The notes under the pieces were generated by a model, which was not told the DNA's origin, made no database searches, and saw only the letters and a list, made by a program, of their open reading frames with translations. The position numbers and the translations under genes are program-made. From NCBI GenBank assembly GCA_933822405.4, contig CAKOGP040002091.1, positions 305,889 through 369,888 on the forward strand: a DNA stretch of 64,000 bases, given 5' to 3'. This document shows positions 61,861 to 64,000 of the stretch, piece by piece. Positions within the stretch are counted from its first letter, which is position 1, and every line of letters begins with the position of its first letter. The DNA comes from Cylindrotheca closterium (Eukaryota; Bacillariophyta; Bacillariophyceae; Bacillariales; Bacillariaceae).

Positions 61861-62743
61861 AATGATGCCGGGTACTTCTTGAGTTATCAATTTCTTCAAA
61901 GACTCTGTGCATTCCACATATATAAAAGAGTTGTTAGAATGGTGTGTTTGTCTGTGAGACCAAAGTGTTGAGAATGGACTTCCCGAGATTCACAAAACGA
62001 TTTCGGTTCACGGTGTCTTGTCCGAAACATACCTCCACTATATCTACCGGGAGAGCAGAACCATCATCGTCTCAACCGATGCTTGGCGATTCTCACGATC
62101 GATCGCGTGTTTGTGGTTGGACCACAAACTGGCACAACGAAAAATATTGTGTCGTTCGCCGGTCCAGCATTGAAAAAATCACTAAGTAACAAAGAACGTA
62201 TGTCGTCACGACCGTTGAATGTCATTCCAACTTCCTAAATGGCAGGCCTAATCTAGTTCCAAAATCCCGGAAACTCGACCAATTTTTGTCACCGAGCAAT
62301 GCATATCTAGCACCTCAGGTACGTGTACATGGTAGTGCCGGGATTGTAATCGTCATGGGATGTACAGGTAGCTTGCTAGTATTAATAGTACTCCTTCTCG
62401 CAAGGAGAATGTGATGATCATAATGCTCCTCAAGTTGTCAACAGAAAAATTCACTAGATGCACTGTTGAACTTTCAGTTAATTGCAACCTTTCCTCGATC
62501 AATGGTCTACAATGTAGATAATTGTACCAGGAACATCAACAACCTAGAAAACTATCTATCAGATTCCACCATGTTCCAGGGATGTAATCTGCTCCAAGCA
62601 ATGATCATATTTTGCAATACATAAGGCTTTTGATCGACATTCACAACAACAATTAACATTCTTCTCAAAACAGCATGCTGAACCCCAATATACCAACACC
62701 ATTCCCAACAGCAGCCAAGCTCCCCAAAGTGCTTCTTCAATGA
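61861..62743. other. Gap upstream of J-like gene
   Basis: 883 bp without a supported gene. A GTACGTGTACATG cluster is at 62319-62332. Two overlapping frames on the minus strand (62552-62747) are hydrophobic but start in the 3' region of the next gene and show no family features. Confidence 0.4.
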
Positions 62744-63811
62744 TCACACAATATTTGCACCCTCCGTCTCCTGACTCTTGCTCGACAAATAGCTAGATGT
62801 AACCTGCAACAAAGCCTCCGGTGATTGATTCGTTCCCAAAAAGGCGGCTCGAAGGGCTTCCTCATCAATGTAGCTGGAATTGCGACCAGGATGTAACCCC
62901 TTTAATCGTCGCATAAAGATATCCATCTCCTTTTCACACACAACGTTGTCTACCTCTTGTTCGGATGCAATCATGGCGTCGATGAGTTGATGAAACTTTT
63001 CGGCTTGGAGTAGTGCCTGTTCAGGTACGGACCAAAAGTTGACAATGGGGGTAAGTCACACGAATAAAACATTGCAACACTCGGAGATCCCATTTGATAC
63101 AAATTAACATACCGCCATTTCCTCTTGTATCGATTTATTTTCCTTTAATAGCCCCTTGAATTCATTGACATTCCTGCCTTCTTTTTCAACAATCTCAGCA
63201 AGGCGGTCCTCCACACCCGATAATCTAGTGTCACCATGAATGACCAATGTACGAAAAATGAGCAAACGTGGAACGATTCAACAAGACCATTGTTAGACAA
63301 TTCGCCACTTACTTGTTGACTTGTTGCTCCAACCGTGTATTCTCGGCTTGTAATCGAGCATTCTGATAGGCGAAATCATTGACGGAACTTCGCAATTTGT
63401 TCAATTCCTGTCTCAGAGCTATGTCAATAGAATAAAAAAAACACGGTTTGTGAGCACATTTTGGTTTCCTTTGTCTCTTTGATCCCTCACTCATATAATA
63501 CTTGTGCTATTGAAACAAAACTCACTTGGCATCCACTGAATTCGAATCCGTTGCACTACCACCGCTGGAGCTGTTACCAATGGGAAGAAAAATGCGATAT
63601 ACGCCACTTGACTGGCACACCACCACATGGCCAAAACACCCGACAATAGAGAAGCAGTGGCAACCATAAAGGTGATTCGAGTAACCGTTTTGGCGTAGTC
63701 GGGCAATAGTTTGAAACCACCGTCGTCCGCATCGTTCGCGGAAAGGGATGCTTCACCACGGTGGACAGGAAGATCGCCCATCAACTCAAAGTCACCTCCT
63801 GTATCGCCCAT
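62744..63811 (-). CDS. Two-helix membrane protein with coiled-coil domain
   Basis: Four exons in this model: 63811-63526, 63418-63313, 63173-63113 and 63016-62744, giving 241 residues in clean phase. An acidic N-terminus (~40 residues) precedes two membrane helices (ITFMVATASLLSGVLAMWWC and VAYIAFFFPLVTAPAVVV). Exon 2 opens a coiled coil (LRQELNKLRSSV, then NARLQAENTRLEQQVN), and exon 3 continues it (NEFKGLLKENKSIQEEMA). The last exon is helical with ALLQAEKFHQLIDAM. Unrecognised family; it could be a tether or fusion-type membrane factor. A longer exon 3 from 63226 encodes attractive coiled-coil text (SGVEDRLAEIVEKE) but then breaks frame in an A-rich run near 63180, so an alternative acceptor or an indel is possible. 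Confidence 0.65.
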
Positions 63812-64000
63812 TTTGTTTTGATATTCTGTTTTATCTCTACACTTGTTCTGTTCTTGACACGGAAAGAGTCAGTCTTTTGATAGATACCTCCTGACTTGTC
63901 TTCTTTCTATGTATTGGATCCAAAATTTGTCTCCTCTTGTTCTCACGACTTGCGTTCTTTTTCGCGCACCTTTCGCTTTAACGGATGGGGCACAGACGGG

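Noticed and set aside
62552..62747. Two overlapping hydrophobic minus-strand frames
   Set aside because: They lie in the 3' region of the coiled-coil membrane protein gene, overlap each other in different frames, and no start or conservation supports either.

Overview
The window looks like nuclear DNA from a diatom, probably a raphid pennate; the species cannot be fixed from sequence alone. The evidence is short GT-AG introns (about 60-160 bp), plastid proteins with a signal peptide followed by a Phe-containing cleavage motif (EF4 and the ferredoxin-like protein), families frequent in diatoms (DUF6824-like protein, M11 gametolysin-like peptidases with Pro-Ser stalks, a 'WYTSEDY' protein), and a UreD-UreF fusion. 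About 32 protein genes are packed on both strands, many divergent or convergent and with little space between them. Gene models below were built by hand: I checked that splice phases join and moved starts to ATG where the longest open frame began at a non-ATG codon.

Layout. 1-1.3 kb: 3' part of a gene with tandem rhodanese domains. 1.5-1.6 kb: a circularly permuted tRNA-Arg(ACG) gene, in which the 3' half precedes the 5' half; this is the most striking item. 1.9-22.5 kb: housekeeping and organelle genes (DUF6824-like, methionine aminopeptidase 1, plastid EF4/LepA, SEL1L/HRD3-like ERAD protein, acidic ankyrin protein, PAP/fibrillin, plastid ferredoxin-like protein, a protein of unknown function, Twinkle-like primase-helicase, a four-helix membrane protein, and a frameshifted small membrane protein gene).

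23.4-34.4 kb: three tandem M11 gametolysin-like metalloprotease genes. Each encodes a signal peptide, a zinc protease domain, a Pro/Ser/Thr stalk, a conserved domain after the stalk, and a hydrophobic C-terminal tail. They share ancestry but differ in intron positions. 35-36.7 kb: a membrane-anchored kinase-like protein. 37-42.3 kb: an array of four small Arg-Arg-Gly-Ser proteins plus one broken copy, a family I do not recognise. 42.3-44.4 kb is gene-poor.

44.4-64 kb: a small secreted protein, two dispersed paralogous DHHC palmitoyltransferases (45.0-46.4 and 59.0-60.2 kb), an APRT with a signal peptide, a GH26-like membrane glycosidase, a coiled-coil protein, a PH-EDR2 lipid-binding protein, the UreD-UreF fusion, an MFS transporter, a J-like protein lacking HPD, and a two-helix coiled-coil membrane protein. 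Likely functional links are plastid work (EF4, fibrillin, ferredoxin), nitrogen and purine salvage (urease maturation, APRT), ER quality control (SEL1L-like, J-like) and cell-surface remodelling (proteases, glycosidase). Gaps between genes are rich in GTAC-centred palindromes.
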